A DNA stretch of 64,000 bases, taken from contig JBGAQX010000029.1 of NCBI GenBank assembly GCA_044220545.1, positions 1 through 64,000 of the forward strand, given 5' to 3'. Both the position numbers and the translations under genes were made by a program. The DNA comes from Fen-999 sp044220545 (GTDB lineage: Bacteria > Pseudomonadota > Gammaproteobacteria > Burkholderiales > Rhodocyclaceae). This document shows positions 45,963-54,960 of this stretch, in pieces (the stretch's first letter is position 1; every line of letters starts with the position of its first letter). A model generated the notes under the pieces. The model did not search any database. It saw only the letters and a program-made list of their open reading frames with translations, and was not told the origin of the DNA.

Positions 45963-46993
45963 TTCAGCCTCCAGGCCACGGATTCACCAGCCCGCAAGGG
46001 CACCAGCACATCGCCATCCAGGTAGGGTTGCGTGGCCGGCACCTCCCACGCCTCCTTGACCAGCGTGATCCGCTCGCCATTGCGCGGCAGGCCGTAGAAG
46101 TCGGCGCCGAAATGGCTGGCGAAGCCTTCCAGCCGATCCAGGGCACCGACCGCCTCGAAGGCCTCGGCATAGAGTTCGATGCCGGCGTGGGCCGTGTAGC
46201 AGCCGGCGCAGCCGCAGGCCGCCTCCTTGGTCGCCCTGCCGTGCGGCGCCGAGTCGGTGCCGAGAAAGAACTTGGGGTTGCCGGAAGTGGCGGCGGCGAC
46301 CAGCGCCTGGCGATGCGCTTCCCGTTTCAGCACCGGCAGACAGTAGTGATGCGGCCGGATGCCGCCCTGGAACAAGGCATTGCGGTTGAGCAGCAGGTGA
46401 TGCGCGGTAATCGTCGCCGCGACATTGGGGCCGCCGGCCCGCACGAAATCGACGCCCTCCCGGGTCGTGACATGTTCCAGCACCAGCTTGAGCGCAGGGA
46501 ATTCCGCCAGCAGCGGCGATAGCACGCGCTCGATGAATACCGCCTCCCGATCGAAGACATCGACGGCCGGATCGGTCGCCTCGCCATGCACCAGCAGCGG
46601 CAGGCCAAGCGTCTCCATCTTCGCCAGCGTCGCGCGGCAACGAGCCAGATCGGTAACCCCGGCGTCGGAATTGGTGGTCGCGCCCGCCGGATAGAGCTTG
46701 ACCGCGTGGATGAAGCCGCTCGCCCGGGCGCGCTCGATCTCAGCCGGCGGCAGCTTGTCCGTCAGGTATAGCGTCATCAGCGGCTCGAAGCCCGCACCGG
46801 GCGGCACGGCCGCGACGATGCGCTGTCGATACGCCGCCGCCTGCGCCACCGTCGTGACGGGCGGCTTGAGGTTGGGCATGACGATCGCGCGGGCGAAACG
46901 GCGCGCCGTATCGGGCAACACGGCGGCCAGCGCCGCGCCATCGCGCAGGTGCAGGTGCCAGTCGTCGGGCCGGGTGATGGTGAGCGTTCGCAT
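45959..46993 (-). CDS. pyrC: Dihydroorotase PyrC
   Basis: This 344-residue zinc enzyme closes carbamoyl-aspartate to dihydroorotate in pyrimidine synthesis. The start region ITRPDDWHLHLRDG holds the first metal histidines. The bridging carbamylated Lys is in HAVKLYPAGATTNS. LVHGEATDP and FFLGTDSAPHGRATKE complete the site. This is the E. coli-type class II enzyme. Confidence 0.97.
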   Translation of the reverse strand: MRTLTITRPDDWHLHLRDGAALAAVLPDTARRFARAIVMPNLKPPVTTVAQAAAYRQRIVAAVPPGAGFEPLMTLYLTDKLPPAEIERARASGFIHAVKLYPAGATTNSDAGVTDLARCRATLAKMETLGLPLLVHGEATDPAVDVFDREAVFIERVLSPLLAEFPALKLVLEHVTTREGVDFVRAGGPNVAATITAHHLLLNRNALFQGGIRPHHYCLPVLKREAHRQALVAAATSGNPKFFLGTDSAPHGRATKEAACGCAGCYTAHAGIELYAEAFEAVGALDRLEGFASHFGADFYGLPRNGERITLVKEAWEVPATQPYLDGDVLVPLRAGESVAWRLK

Positions 46994-47003
46994 GGCGACG
47001 ATT

Positions 47004-47861
47004 TTATCCGCCCTTGAGTTCCAGCGCCCGCTCGTACAAAGCGTTTCTGGGCTGCCCGGAAATCGCCGAAGTCAGCTTGGCGGCCTGCTTCAGCGGCAGT
47101 TCGTCGAGCAGCAGGCGCAGGATGCGTTCGGTCTCGACATCCAGCCCCTGCCGGGCGGGCGACCCCGACACGGCGACGACAAATTCGCCGCGCCGGCGGT
47201 TGGCATCGGCCGCCAGCCAGGCCGGGCCTTCGGGCAGCGGCATGACGGCGATTTCCTCGAACAGCTTGGTCAGCTCCCGGGCGACCACCAGCGTCCGCTC
47301 CGGCTCCAGGATGGCGGCCAGATCGGCCAGGGTTTCCTCGATGCGATGCGGCGCTTCGTAGAACACCAGCGCCGCCGGCGTACCTTTCAGCGCCTCGATC
47401 TCACCGCGCCGCGCAGTCGGCTTCGATGACAGGAAGCCGGCGAACAGGAAGCGCGCATCGGCCAGCCCGGCGGCGGAGAGGGTGGCAATGGCCGCGTTCG
47501 GTCCCGGCAGGGGCACCACGGCAAAGCCGGCCGCGCGGACCGCCGCGCAGGCGCGGGCACCAGGGTCGGATATGCCGGGCGTGCCGGCGTCGGAGATCAG
47601 CGCCACCCGCCTGCCTTCGCGCAAGGCGGCGACCAGCTTCTGTGCCGCCGCGGCTTCGTTGTGCTCGTGCAGCGACAACGTGGCGGCGCGGATGCCGTGG
47701 TGATCGAGCAGCCGGCGGGCATGGCGGGTGTCTTCGCACGCGACCAGATCGGCGGCGCGCAGAACCTCCAGCGAGCGCAGCGTGATGTCGGCCAGGTTAC
47801 CAATTGGCGTGGCAACGACATACAATGCCGGCGTCGTATTCGTCGAGTTCATTGGAGCCAT
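47004..47861 (-). CDS. rsmI: 16S rRNA 2'-O-methyltransferase RsmI
   Basis: This 285-residue tetrapyrrole-methylase-fold enzyme methylates the ribose of C1402, the same nucleotide that RsmH modifies on the base. Motifs are LYVVATPIGNLADITLRSLE, CEDTRHARRLLDHHGI, LISDAGTPGISDPG and VPLPGPNAAIATLSAAGL. ATG 47861 or 47852 may be the start. The divergent yraN start is only 12 bases away. Confidence 0.95.
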   Translation of the reverse strand: MAPMNSTNTTPALYVVATPIGNLADITLRSLEVLRAADLVACEDTRHARRLLDHHGIRAATLSLHEHNEAAAAQKLVAALREGRRVALISDAGTPGISDPGARACAAVRAAGFAVVPLPGPNAAIATLSAAGLADARFLFAGFLSSKPTARRGEIEALKGTPAALVFYEAPHRIEETLADLAAILEPERTLVVARELTKLFEEIAVMPLPEGPAWLAADANRRRGEFVVAVSGSPARQGLDVETERILRLLLDELPLKQAAKLTSAISGQPRNALYERALELKGG

Positions 47862-47873
47862 TGTCCGGCCACC

Positions 47874-48218
47874 ATGCCCACCACGCAAGCCCAAGGTGCC
47901 GCCGCGGAGGATATGGCCGGCCGTTTCCTGGCAGAACGGGGGCTGCGCCTCGTCGAGCGCAACTTCCGGGTCCGTGGCGGCGAGATCGACCTGATCTGCC
48001 GCGACGGAGCGACCGTGGTCTTCGTCGAAGTCCGCCTGCGCCGTCGCGCCGATTACGGTGGCGCCGGTGCCAGCATCACCGCGACCAAACGGGCGAAGCT
48101 GGTCATGGCCGCCCGCCATTGGCTGGCCAGGCACGGCGAGCAACCTTGCCGTTTCGACTGCGTGCTTATGGACGGCAAGAACATCGAATGGCTGCGCGAT
48201 GCGTTCCGTCCTGATTAG
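47874..48218 (+). CDS. yraN: YraN/UPF0102 family protein
   Basis: This 114-residue protein has an endonuclease-like fold with GRFLAERGLRLVERNFRVRG, GEIDLICRDG and VVFVEVRLRRRADYGG. It keeps the D...ExR-type residues of restriction-like nucleases. It is linked by family knowledge to DNA processing, but the activity is unproven. It overlaps the HIRAN gene start by 20 bases. Confidence 0.92.
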   Translation: MPTTQAQGAAAEDMAGRFLAERGLRLVERNFRVRGGEIDLICRDGATVVFVEVRLRRRADYGGAGASITATKRAKLVMAARHWLARHGEQPCRFDCVLMDGKNIEWLRDAFRPD

Positions 48219-48561
48219 CCTGCTGTGGCTGGCCACGTCCAGCCAAGCGCAGAACATCAGGATTCTGGTGCAAAGCTCGCCCCTGGCCGGCTTCCAGTAC
48301 CACACCGCGCCGGCCGTCTGGAGCGAATTGCGGGTCGGCCAACCGCTCAGCCTGATCCGCGAACCGGACAACGTCCATGACGCCAACGCCGTGCGCGTCG
48401 AGTGGCGCGGCCGGATGCTCGGCTATCTGCCGCGCGCCGAGAACCGGTCCGTCGCCGCCGAGATGGATCGCGGCGCCGCCGTCTCCGGCCGCATTGCCCG
48501 TCTGCGCGAGCACCGCGACCCCTGGCAACGTGTGCTGATAGAAGTCTTTGTCGCACTGTAG
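48199..48561 (+). CDS. Exported single-domain HIRAN protein
   Basis: This 120-residue protein has a probable signal peptide (MRSVLISLLWLATSSQA) followed by one HIRAN domain: SPLAGFQYHTAPAVW, LSLIREPDNVHDANAVRVEW and LGYLPRAENRSVAAEMDRG. HIRAN domains recognise DNA 3' ends in helicases, so an apparently exported version is odd; it may serve another ligand. It starts inside the end of yraN, implying coupling. Confidence 0.75.
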   Translation: MRSVLISLLWLATSSQAQNIRILVQSSPLAGFQYHTAPAVWSELRVGQPLSLIREPDNVHDANAVRVEWRGRMLGYLPRAENRSVAAEMDRGAAVSGRIARLREHRDPWQRVLIEVFVAL

Positions 48562-48621
48562 CGACAGAAAAGGCGCCCGGGCCCCATGCTAAAATTCCGG
48601 CATCAGGAATGCATCCCGCCA

Positions 48622-49215
48622 ATGAACCTCCAAGATCGTATCGCCCAGCAGTTTTCCGATAGCGCCGAGACCAAGCGTCATGCTTCCGGCATTATGGCCG
48701 GTCCGATCGCCGCCGCGACCGAGGCGATGACGATGGCTCTCAAGGCCGGCGGCAAGATCATGGCCTGCGGCAATGGCGGCTCGGCGGCCGACTCCCAGCA
48801 TTTCGCCGCCGAACTGCTGAACCGCTTCGAGCGCGAGCGGGCGCCACTGGCCGCCATCGCCCTCACCACCGACACTTCGACGCTGACCTCGATCGCCAAC
48901 GACTACCACTACGATCAGGTCTTTGCCAAGCAGGTGCGCGGACTGGGTCGCTCCGGCGACGTCCTGCTGGCCATTTCCACCTCCGGCAACTCGCCCAACG
49001 TGCTGGCGGCCATGGCCGCCGCCCGCGAGCAAGGCGTTCGGGTTGTCGCCCTGACCGGCAAAGGGGGTGGCAGGATGGCCACCGCCTTGTGCGCCGACGA
49101 TATTCACCTTTGCGTTCCCGCCGATCGCACGGCACGCATCCAGGAGGTACATCTCCTGGTCCTGCACTGTCTGTGCGACGGTATCGACGCGCTTCTGCTG
49201 GGAGATTCTCAATGA
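48622..49215 (+). CDS. SIS-domain protein, GmhA or DiaA
   Basis: This 197-residue SIS-fold protein shows IMACGNGGSAADSQHFAAEL, TSIANDYHYDQVFAKQ and AISTSGNSPNVLAA. GmhA isomerises sedoheptulose 7-phosphate for LPS heptose; DiaA binds DnaA. The order rsmI, yraN, this gene, BON lipoprotein matches the enteric yraL-yraN-diaA-dolP locus, whereas rfaE2 two genes on favours GmhA. One protein may serve both. The start at 48622 was chosen for the GGAAT site upstream. Confidence 0.87.
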   Translation: MNLQDRIAQQFSDSAETKRHASGIMAGPIAAATEAMTMALKAGGKIMACGNGGSAADSQHFAAELLNRFERERAPLAAIALTTDTSTLTSIANDYHYDQVFAKQVRGLGRSGDVLLAISTSGNSPNVLAAMAAAREQGVRVVALTGKGGGRMATALCADDIHLCVPADRTARIQEVHLLVLHCLCDGIDALLLGDSQ

Positions 49216-49868
49216 AGAGCAACGTTGCCGCTGGTCCCCGCCTTTCCCCCTCGCTGAAGGTTTGGCTGCTGATGGCCGCGCTGGCGCCAACGCTGGCCGG
49301 TTGCTTCGGCGCCGCAGTCGTCGGGGTTGGCGCCGGCGCGTTGATAGTCGCCGACCGCCGGATAGCCGAGACCTACCTGGCCGACGAAGGCATCGAGATC
49401 CGCGCCGGGAACCGGATTCGCGAGAAGTTCGGCAGTAACACGCACGTCAATGTCACCAGCTACAACCGCATGGTGCTGCTGACCGGCGAGGCGCCGGACG
49501 CGGCGGCCAAGGCCGAGGTGGAAAAGGCCGTCGCCGGCGTACCCAACGTCAAGGCGGTGACCAACGAATTACAGGTGGCGGGTGCCAGTTCGCTGGGCGG
49601 TCGCAGCAACGACACCTACATCACCTCCAAGGTCAAGGCGCGCTTCATCGACTACGCCAAGTTCTCGCCGCATCTGGTGAAGGTGGTCACGGAGGCTGGC
49701 ACCGTCTATCTGCTCGGCCTGGTCACCCAGCGCGAGGCGGACGACGCGGTCGACATCGCCCGTACCACCTCCGGTGTACAGAAGGTGGTGCGGGTCTTCG
49801 AAATCATCGGCGGCGAGGAGGCGCGTCGCCTCGACCTGCGCGCGCCGGAGAAAGTCCCGGAAAAGTGA
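49212..49868 (+). CDS. BON-domain outer-membrane lipoprotein, DolP-like
   Basis: This 218-residue lipoprotein has a lipobox APTLAGC (Cys31) and two BON domains at about residues 75-140 and 150-210 (TSYNRMVLLTGEAPDAAAK and EAGTVYLLGLVTQREADDAV). DolP of E. coli supports outer-membrane integrity and BamA. Its ATG overlaps the SIS gene stop, and its own stop overlaps the rfaE2 GTG. Confidence 0.87.
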   Translation: MKSNVAAGPRLSPSLKVWLLMAALAPTLAGCFGAAVVGVGAGALIVADRRIAETYLADEGIEIRAGNRIREKFGSNTHVNVTSYNRMVLLTGEAPDAAAKAEVEKAVAGVPNVKAVTNELQVAGASSLGGRSNDTYITSKVKARFIDYAKFSPHLVKVVTEAGTVYLLGLVTQREADDAVDIARTTSGVQKVVRVFEIIGGEEARRLDLRAPEKVPEK

Positions 49869-50350
49869 CCGAGTCGCCGGGGTTCGAAGCGAAGATTTGC
49901 GCTCCGGCGGAGCTGCCCGCGCGACTGGCGGCGCTGCCGCAGCCGCTGGTGTTCACCAACGGCTGTTTCGATATCCTGCACCGTGGCCATGTGACGTATC
50001 TGGCGCAGGCCCGCGCCCTCGGCGCCAGCTTGCTGGTGGCCGTCAACACCGACGCCTCGGTGCGGCGCCTCGGCAAGGGCCAGGACCGGCCGATCAACAC
50101 CCAGGAAGACCGCATGGCGGTGCTGGCGGCGCTCGAGTGCGTATCGCTGGTCACCTGGTTCGACGAGGACACGCCGATTGCCCGCATCCTGGAATGCCGG
50201 CCGGACGTCCTGGTCAAGGGCGGCGACTGGCCGGTCGACAAGATCGTCGGCAGCCGCGAAGTACTCGCGTGGGGTGGCCGGGTGCATTCGATCCCGTTCG
50301 TTCACGAGCGCTCGACCACCGCGCTGGTGGACAAGATCAGGCGTCTGTAG
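49865..50350 (+). CDS. rfaE2: D-glycero-beta-D-manno-heptose 1-phosphate adenylyltransferase RfaE2
   Basis: This 161-residue nucleotidyltransferase makes ADP-heptose for LPS core. It corresponds to the C-terminal domain of E. coli HldE, encoded separately here. The signature is FTNGCFDILHRGHVTYLAQA, followed by NTDASVRRLGKG and HERSTTALVDKI. Start GTG overlaps the lipoprotein stop. Its end overlaps the convergent TAXI gene by 14 bases. Confidence 0.93.
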   Translation: MTESPGFEAKICAPAELPARLAALPQPLVFTNGCFDILHRGHVTYLAQARALGASLLVAVNTDASVRRLGKGQDRPINTQEDRMAVLAALECVSLVTWFDEDTPIARILECRPDVLVKGGDWPVDKIVGSREVLAWGGRVHSIPFVHERSTTALVDKIRRL

Positions 50351-51698
50351 CCGTCCGCCTGGCCACGGTGTCGCGCACCAGGGCGATGTGGCTGCGCAGG
50401 GTGTAGAGCATGTCCGAGAAGGCCAGTGGCGTCGGGATGTGATTGACGTCGTTCTCGATCGCATCCAGGCGCGCCAGCCATTCGGCGCGGCTGTGCCGGG
50501 CCGGTTCCGCATCCACCTCGGCCTCGAGGAATTTCAGTTCCCCGTAGCGTCGGTAGATGCGCGAGCGCACCCGCCAGCCGTAGAGCGACGGGGCAAACTT
50601 GACGATCGGCACCAGCAACGCGAATATCGGAATGATCATCACCACCAGCCGATCGACGAGGGTCGCCGCCCAGAACGGCAGATAGCGTTGCAGGAAGGGC
50701 TTGCCCGACTTGTAGTAGCGCTCCGCCTCCTTCGAGAGCGGGAAATTGACCGTCACGGCACGCGGAAAATCGCCAGGCTTCTGGAAAATGCCCGGCCCGC
50801 CATGGGACTCGCTGGCCGCCTGCATGAGCAGATCGACCAGGGCCGGATGGGTGTCCTCGCGCACCAGCACGGTTGCCGTCGAGGCGACCAGGGTCACATC
50901 GGCATTCGGAATGTCGCGACCCAGGTCGACCGCGCCGCGCGGCAGGATGACCTTCGACAAGTGGGGCAGCTGCCGCGTGTAGGCGTCGGCGTGCGCCAGG
51001 CTCATCAGCCTGACGCCGTCCGCAAACAGCAGCGCCCAGACCGCCGCCGACTGCGGCGGCCCGACCACGAAGGCGGCGTCGATCTCGCCATTGGCGAAGG
51101 CCTCGACCAGACCGAGACCTCCCTTGTCAAGCAGGGTGGTGTTGTCGGCATCCATGCCATTGGCGTACAGAAGCGCCAAGCCAAGATGGCGCGTGCCGCT
51201 ACCCGGTCCACCGACGGCGATCCGTTTACCCTTCAGTTGCAGAATCTGATCGAGGCGGCCACCCTTGGGTACGGCGGGCGCCACGCCCTCCCGATAAAAG
51301 ATCCACAGGGGCTCGTAGTAGAAGGCCCCAAGGGAATACAGCGCATCGCCTTCCAGGGGCTCGCCCGTACCGCCTTGAAGGAACCCGGCGTCCACCGCCT
51401 GGCCAGGATCGCGCAGCCGCGCCAGATTGTCGATCGAACCGCCCGAGGCCTGCTCGACGACCTTGACGCCGTATCGGCCAAGAAAATCGGCGTAGGACGC
51501 CGCGAAGCGCTGATAAGCGCCGCCCTCGCCACCGCTACTGATAATCAGGGTATCGGGAGGCGCCGGGCGAATGAAGCGCGACGCCGCCCAGAACCCCGCA
51601 ATCAGGATCAGCAGCAGCGGCAGGACGACAACCAGCAGATCCCGGGGCGAATACTCGCTGAGACGGCGGCGCAACTTGGGGCGATTGGGCGGGTTCAC
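50337..51698 (-). CDS. Membrane-anchored TAXI-family solute-binding protein
   Basis: This 453-residue protein has an N-terminal membrane anchor (about 22-42), a TAXI-type periplasmic binding domain (LIISSGGEGGAYQRFAASYA, VGGPGSGTRHLGLALL, GEIDAAFVVGPPQSA), a second membrane segment near 345-365 and a cytoplasmic helical tail. TAXI proteins normally feed TRAP transporters, but no DctM-like permease is nearby. The start is GTG. It may be a sensor or a partner of a distant permease. Confidence 0.8.
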   Translation of the reverse strand: MNPPNRPKLRRRLSEYSPRDLLVVVLPLLLILIAGFWAASRFIRPAPPDTLIISSGGEGGAYQRFAASYADFLGRYGVKVVEQASGGSIDNLARLRDPGQAVDAGFLQGGTGEPLEGDALYSLGAFYYEPLWIFYREGVAPAVPKGGRLDQILQLKGKRIAVGGPGSGTRHLGLALLYANGMDADNTTLLDKGGLGLVEAFANGEIDAAFVVGPPQSAAVWALLFADGVRLMSLAHADAYTRQLPHLSKVILPRGAVDLGRDIPNADVTLVASTATVLVREDTHPALVDLLMQAASESHGGPGIFQKPGDFPRAVTVNFPLSKEAERYYKSGKPFLQRYLPFWAATLVDRLVVMIIPIFALLVPIVKFAPSLYGWRVRSRIYRRYGELKFLEAEVDAEPARHSRAEWLARLDAIENDVNHIPTPLAFSDMLYTLRSHIALVRDTVARRTATDA

Positions 51699-51945
51699 GA
51701 GCGCGGCAGTTCCAATGGGCCAACACCAACACCGGTTGGTCGGTTGTCGGTCGGATTATCCCTTGCCGCGCGAGCTACCGACAAGCGTTACCGCGACGTT
51801 TGAGGCGGCGCCAGCCGATCGGGACGCGCGGCATCTGGACAAGCAACGGTTGCGCCTCTGACTTTGGTGGTATAGCCTGCGCTTGCGGGGCTTGGTATTG
51901 GCGACCACGCTCCGTCCCTGAATTGCGCCATAGCCGTTCGACTTC

Positions 51946-54900
51946 ATGACGTCCTGCTCCCATCCGTTGCGCGCCATTGCCGCCATTGTCGGGCTCGGCT
52001 TGGCGACCGCCGTTCCGGCCGCCAACACTGACGCGCAGATCGTCACCATCGTCGGCCAGGGCGAGTTCCGCAGCGAGCGGGCGCCAGACTGGCGCGGCGC
52101 CGCGATCAACCAGTGGCTCGTCACCGGCGACTATGTGCGCACGCTGGACGCCAGCCAGATGGCCCTGCTGCTGCGCGACCAGACCCAGCTCAGACTCAAT
52201 CAAAACAGCATCCTCCAGATCAAGGCCCTCGCCGCCGACGGTCGTCCGACCCGGCTCGAACTCAAGAGCGGGCGGAGCTGGATGCAGCTCAAGACGCGCG
52301 CGGAGACCCCGCGGACAGACCGCGCCGCCGTCCTGGAGATCGAGACCCCGAATGCCATCGCCGCCATCCGGGGCACCGACTGGGAGGTGGTCGCCGATGA
52401 AGCCGGCGGGTCCCTGCTGACGGTATTTTCCGGCCAAGCCGAGTTCTATAACACGCTCGGCAGGATCAGCGTGGGCGCCAACGAACAGGCGCGCGCCGAA
52501 CCGGGCAAGGCGCCGGTGAAGATACTCCTGACCCGTCCCCGCGAACGAATCCAGTGGGTAACCGCCTATCGGCCACGGCCAGCGCGCTGGGAAGGCGCGC
52601 CAGCCGAGGCGGCGGCGCCCCTGATACAGGCCGATGCCCTGATCGCGCAAGGCGGCGTCGAAGCGGCAATCGAAGTTCTGGAGGCGGCGCGAGGGCGTGG
52701 CATCGTGGACGGCCGCGTCGATGCGCTCCTGGCGCGCGCCCATCTCATTGCCGGTCGCGCCGGCGAAGCCGACGCGATCCTCGCCACTGCTCGCGGCAAC
52801 CGCGACAAGGAGGTCGAAGTATGGCTGGCCAGCGCCGATCTGGCCCGCTACGAGGGCAACGCCGAGCAAGCGACCACCGCCTACCGGCGTGCGCTCGCTT
52901 TGGACAAGGGCACCGCCCAGGCGTGGTTCGGACTTGGTGTCGTTGCCGCCGAGCGAGAACACGTCCGCGACGCGCGCACCTATCTGGGCAAGGCGCTGGC
53001 CCGCGATCCGGCCGGACCCGGGTTCCTCGGCGAAGCCGGCACGCTGGAAACTTTCGCCAACAATTTCGCGGCCGCGCGCGACGCCTTCGACGCGGCGCTG
53101 GCCGCCCAGCCGGACGACTACGTGGCGCTGACGGGACGCGGCCTGCTGCGCCTGAAGCGGGGCGACGCCGATGCCGCGCTCGATGACTTCCTGAAGGTCG
53201 GCGTCATCGAACCGGCCTACGCCCGCGCGGCGCTCTACACCGGCATTGCCTACTACCAGCAGGGACGCCGCCGGCAGGCCGACGAGATGTTCCGCCGCGC
53301 CGCCGAACTCGACCCGCGCGACCCGCTGCCGCACCTGCTGCTCAGCGTCGTCGCCACCGACGCCGTCGAACCGGGCGCGGCGGTGCGCGCCGCCCGGGAG
53401 GCGGCCGCGCGGCTGCCCTATCTCAAGTCGCTCAACCAATTGCTGAACGACCAGAAGGGCAGCGCCAACCTTGGCACGGCCCTGGCGTCGTTCGGACTGG
53501 AAGAATGGGCCCAGCACTATGCCTACCGGGCGTACAACCCCTTCTGGGCAGGCAGTCACCTGTTCCTGGCCGACCGTTTCAATGGCACCTTCAACAAGAA
53601 CTCCGAACTGTTCCAGGGCTTCCTCAGCGATCCCTTGGTCTTTGGCGCTTCGAACCGGCACAGCACTCTGCTCGCGCGGCCCGGCGACTACGCCACATTC
53701 ACGGCCGGCGCCATACGCCAGTCGGTGAAGGCGAACCGCCTGCAGGCGGTGGTCAATGGCTATCACGACCCCCTGCTGCCCGTCGCCTATTTCATGGACG
53801 TCACCGGCCTGACGGTGCGTCCGATCGACGGCCAGCTCGACGGCAACGCCGGCATCGCCACGGTGGGGTTGGGCGCCCGACCATCGCACGACTTGGGCAT
53901 TTTCCTGTTCGGCACGCGCGAGCGCATCGACAGCAAACTGGTCGACCCGGCCGTCGGCTACTTCGGCACCCCGCAGCGCTCGCGCAGTTCGCGTGCCGAT
54001 GTGGGCTTCAACCTCAAGTTCGCGCCCGACTCCCAAGCCTGGGTCAAGATTGGCTCCGGCATGGTCGACCGTCTCGTCGCCGGTGTCACCCGGGATGAAG
54101 TGGGCGCGCGCGCCTTCGGCGACCTCTTTCCCGCCACCACCTTCAGCGACACCGGCGATTTCGCGATGCGGACGCAGATACCAACGCGCGATGCCCAGTT
54201 GCGCCACACGTTCGACGCCGGTCCGCGCTGGCAATTGACCTGGGGTATCGAAACGGCCCACCGCGCCACACCCTTCTTCATTCGCCAGTTTTTACCCACC
54301 GATGCCGGCCTGTTCTACTACGGCACGCGCGAGTCAACCCGCTACGATTCGAGCGATTTCACGCTGTCGAACCGGGTCAAGTGGGACGACCACCTTCAAT
54401 TGCAGCTCGACCTCGCGCACCAGCGCCTCCACAAGTCCTTCGAGCGGGAGCAGTTCGTCGGCGTGGTCGATGTCCTCGAAGTACCCCGTTTTACCGTAGC
54501 CGACCAAAGGCGCCGCGAATTCAATCCGCGACTCGGCCTGGCCTGGAACACCCGGCCAAACCAGACGCTGCGCCTGGCCTGGCAGAAGTGGCGCAGGCCG
54601 GCCGGGGAGAACACGCTGGCACCCATCGACACCATCGGCATCCCGGTGGAAGATCGCCTCGTCGCGGTCGGCGGCAGCCTGCAGCGCCTGCGCGGCCAGC
54701 TTGAATGGGAGGTCAACGCGCTGACATTCATCAACCTGTTCGCCGATCGACTCAAGATCGACAACTCACCCAACCCCGGCGGCAACCTGGTGGGCAATAC
54801 GCGGTCAATCGTATCGTCGATGATCGCCTCGCCCTGTCGGCCGCTTATACCTGGCATGGCAGCAGCAACACCGGCGGCGCCGAGCATGGCAAGGTCTTGC

Positions 54901-54960
54901 CGCTGTTGCCGAGAAACCTGGTTCAGCTCGGCGGCACCTGGATCGCCGTGCCTCGATTGA
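51946..54960 (+). CDS. FecR-TPR-beta-barrel outer-membrane protein, frameshifted near its 3' end
   Basis: This protein has a signal peptide (residues 1-26), a FecR domain (about 35-200; VTGDYVRTLDASQMALLLRD, IRGTDWEVV), TPR repeats (about 230-500; AWFGLGVVAAEREHVRDART) and a long beta-rich region from about 560 resembling an outer-membrane barrel. The reading frame is correct to about residue 949 (NLVGN), then shifts: the expected barrel end continues in another frame to 55178. Restoring one G in the GGG at 54792-54794 would give a protein of about 1,077 residues. The listed end is the stop of the shifted frame. The role is unknown; the TPR/barrel layout suggests polysaccharide or protein export. 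Confidence 0.7.
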   Translation: MTSCSHPLRAIAAIVGLGLATAVPAANTDAQIVTIVGQGEFRSERAPDWRGAAINQWLVTGDYVRTLDASQMALLLRDQTQLRLNQNSILQIKALAADGRPTRLELKSGRSWMQLKTRAETPRTDRAAVLEIETPNAIAAIRGTDWEVVADEAGGSLLTVFSGQAEFYNTLGRISVGANEQARAEPGKAPVKILLTRPRERIQWVTAYRPRPARWEGAPAEAAAPLIQADALIAQGGVEAAIEVLEAARGRGIVDGRVDALLARAHLIAGRAGEADAILATARGNRDKEVEVWLASADLARYEGNAEQATTAYRRALALDKGTAQAWFGLGVVAAEREHVRDARTYLGKALARDPAGPGFLGEAGTLETFANNFAAARDAFDAALAAQPDDYVALTGRGLLRLKRGDADAALDDFLKVGVIEPAYARAALYTGIAYYQQGRRRQADEMFRRAAELDPRDPLPHLLLSVVATDAVEPGAAVRAAREAAARLPYLKSLNQLLNDQKGSANLGTALASFGLEEWAQHYAYRAYNPFWAGSHLFLADRFNGTFNKNSELFQGFLSDPLVFGASNRHSTLLARPGDYATFTAGAIRQSVKANRLQAVVNGYHDPLLPVAYFMDVTGLTVRPIDGQLDGNAGIATVGLGARPSHDLGIFLFGTRERIDSKLVDPAVGYFGTPQRSRSSRADVGFNLKFAPDSQAWVKIGSGMVDRLVAGVTRDEVGARAFGDLFPATTFSDTGDFAMRTQIPTRDAQLRHTFDAGPRWQLTWGIETAHRATPFFIRQFLPTDAGLFYYGTRESTRYDSSDFTLSNRVKWDDHLQLQLDLAHQRLHKSFEREQFVGVVDVLEVPRFTVADQRRREFNPRLGLAWNTRPNQTLRLAWQKWRRPAGENTLAPIDTIGIPVEDRLVAVGGSLQRLRGQLEWEVNALTFINLFADRLKIDNSPNPGGNLVGNTRSIVSSMIASPCRPLIPGMAAATPAAPSMARSCRCCRETWFSSAAPGSPCLD

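Noticed and set aside
51850..51876. Possible promoter before the FecR-TPR-barrel gene (TTGCGC and TATAGC)
   Set aside because: The 15-base spacer and poor -35 make it no better than chance in this gap.
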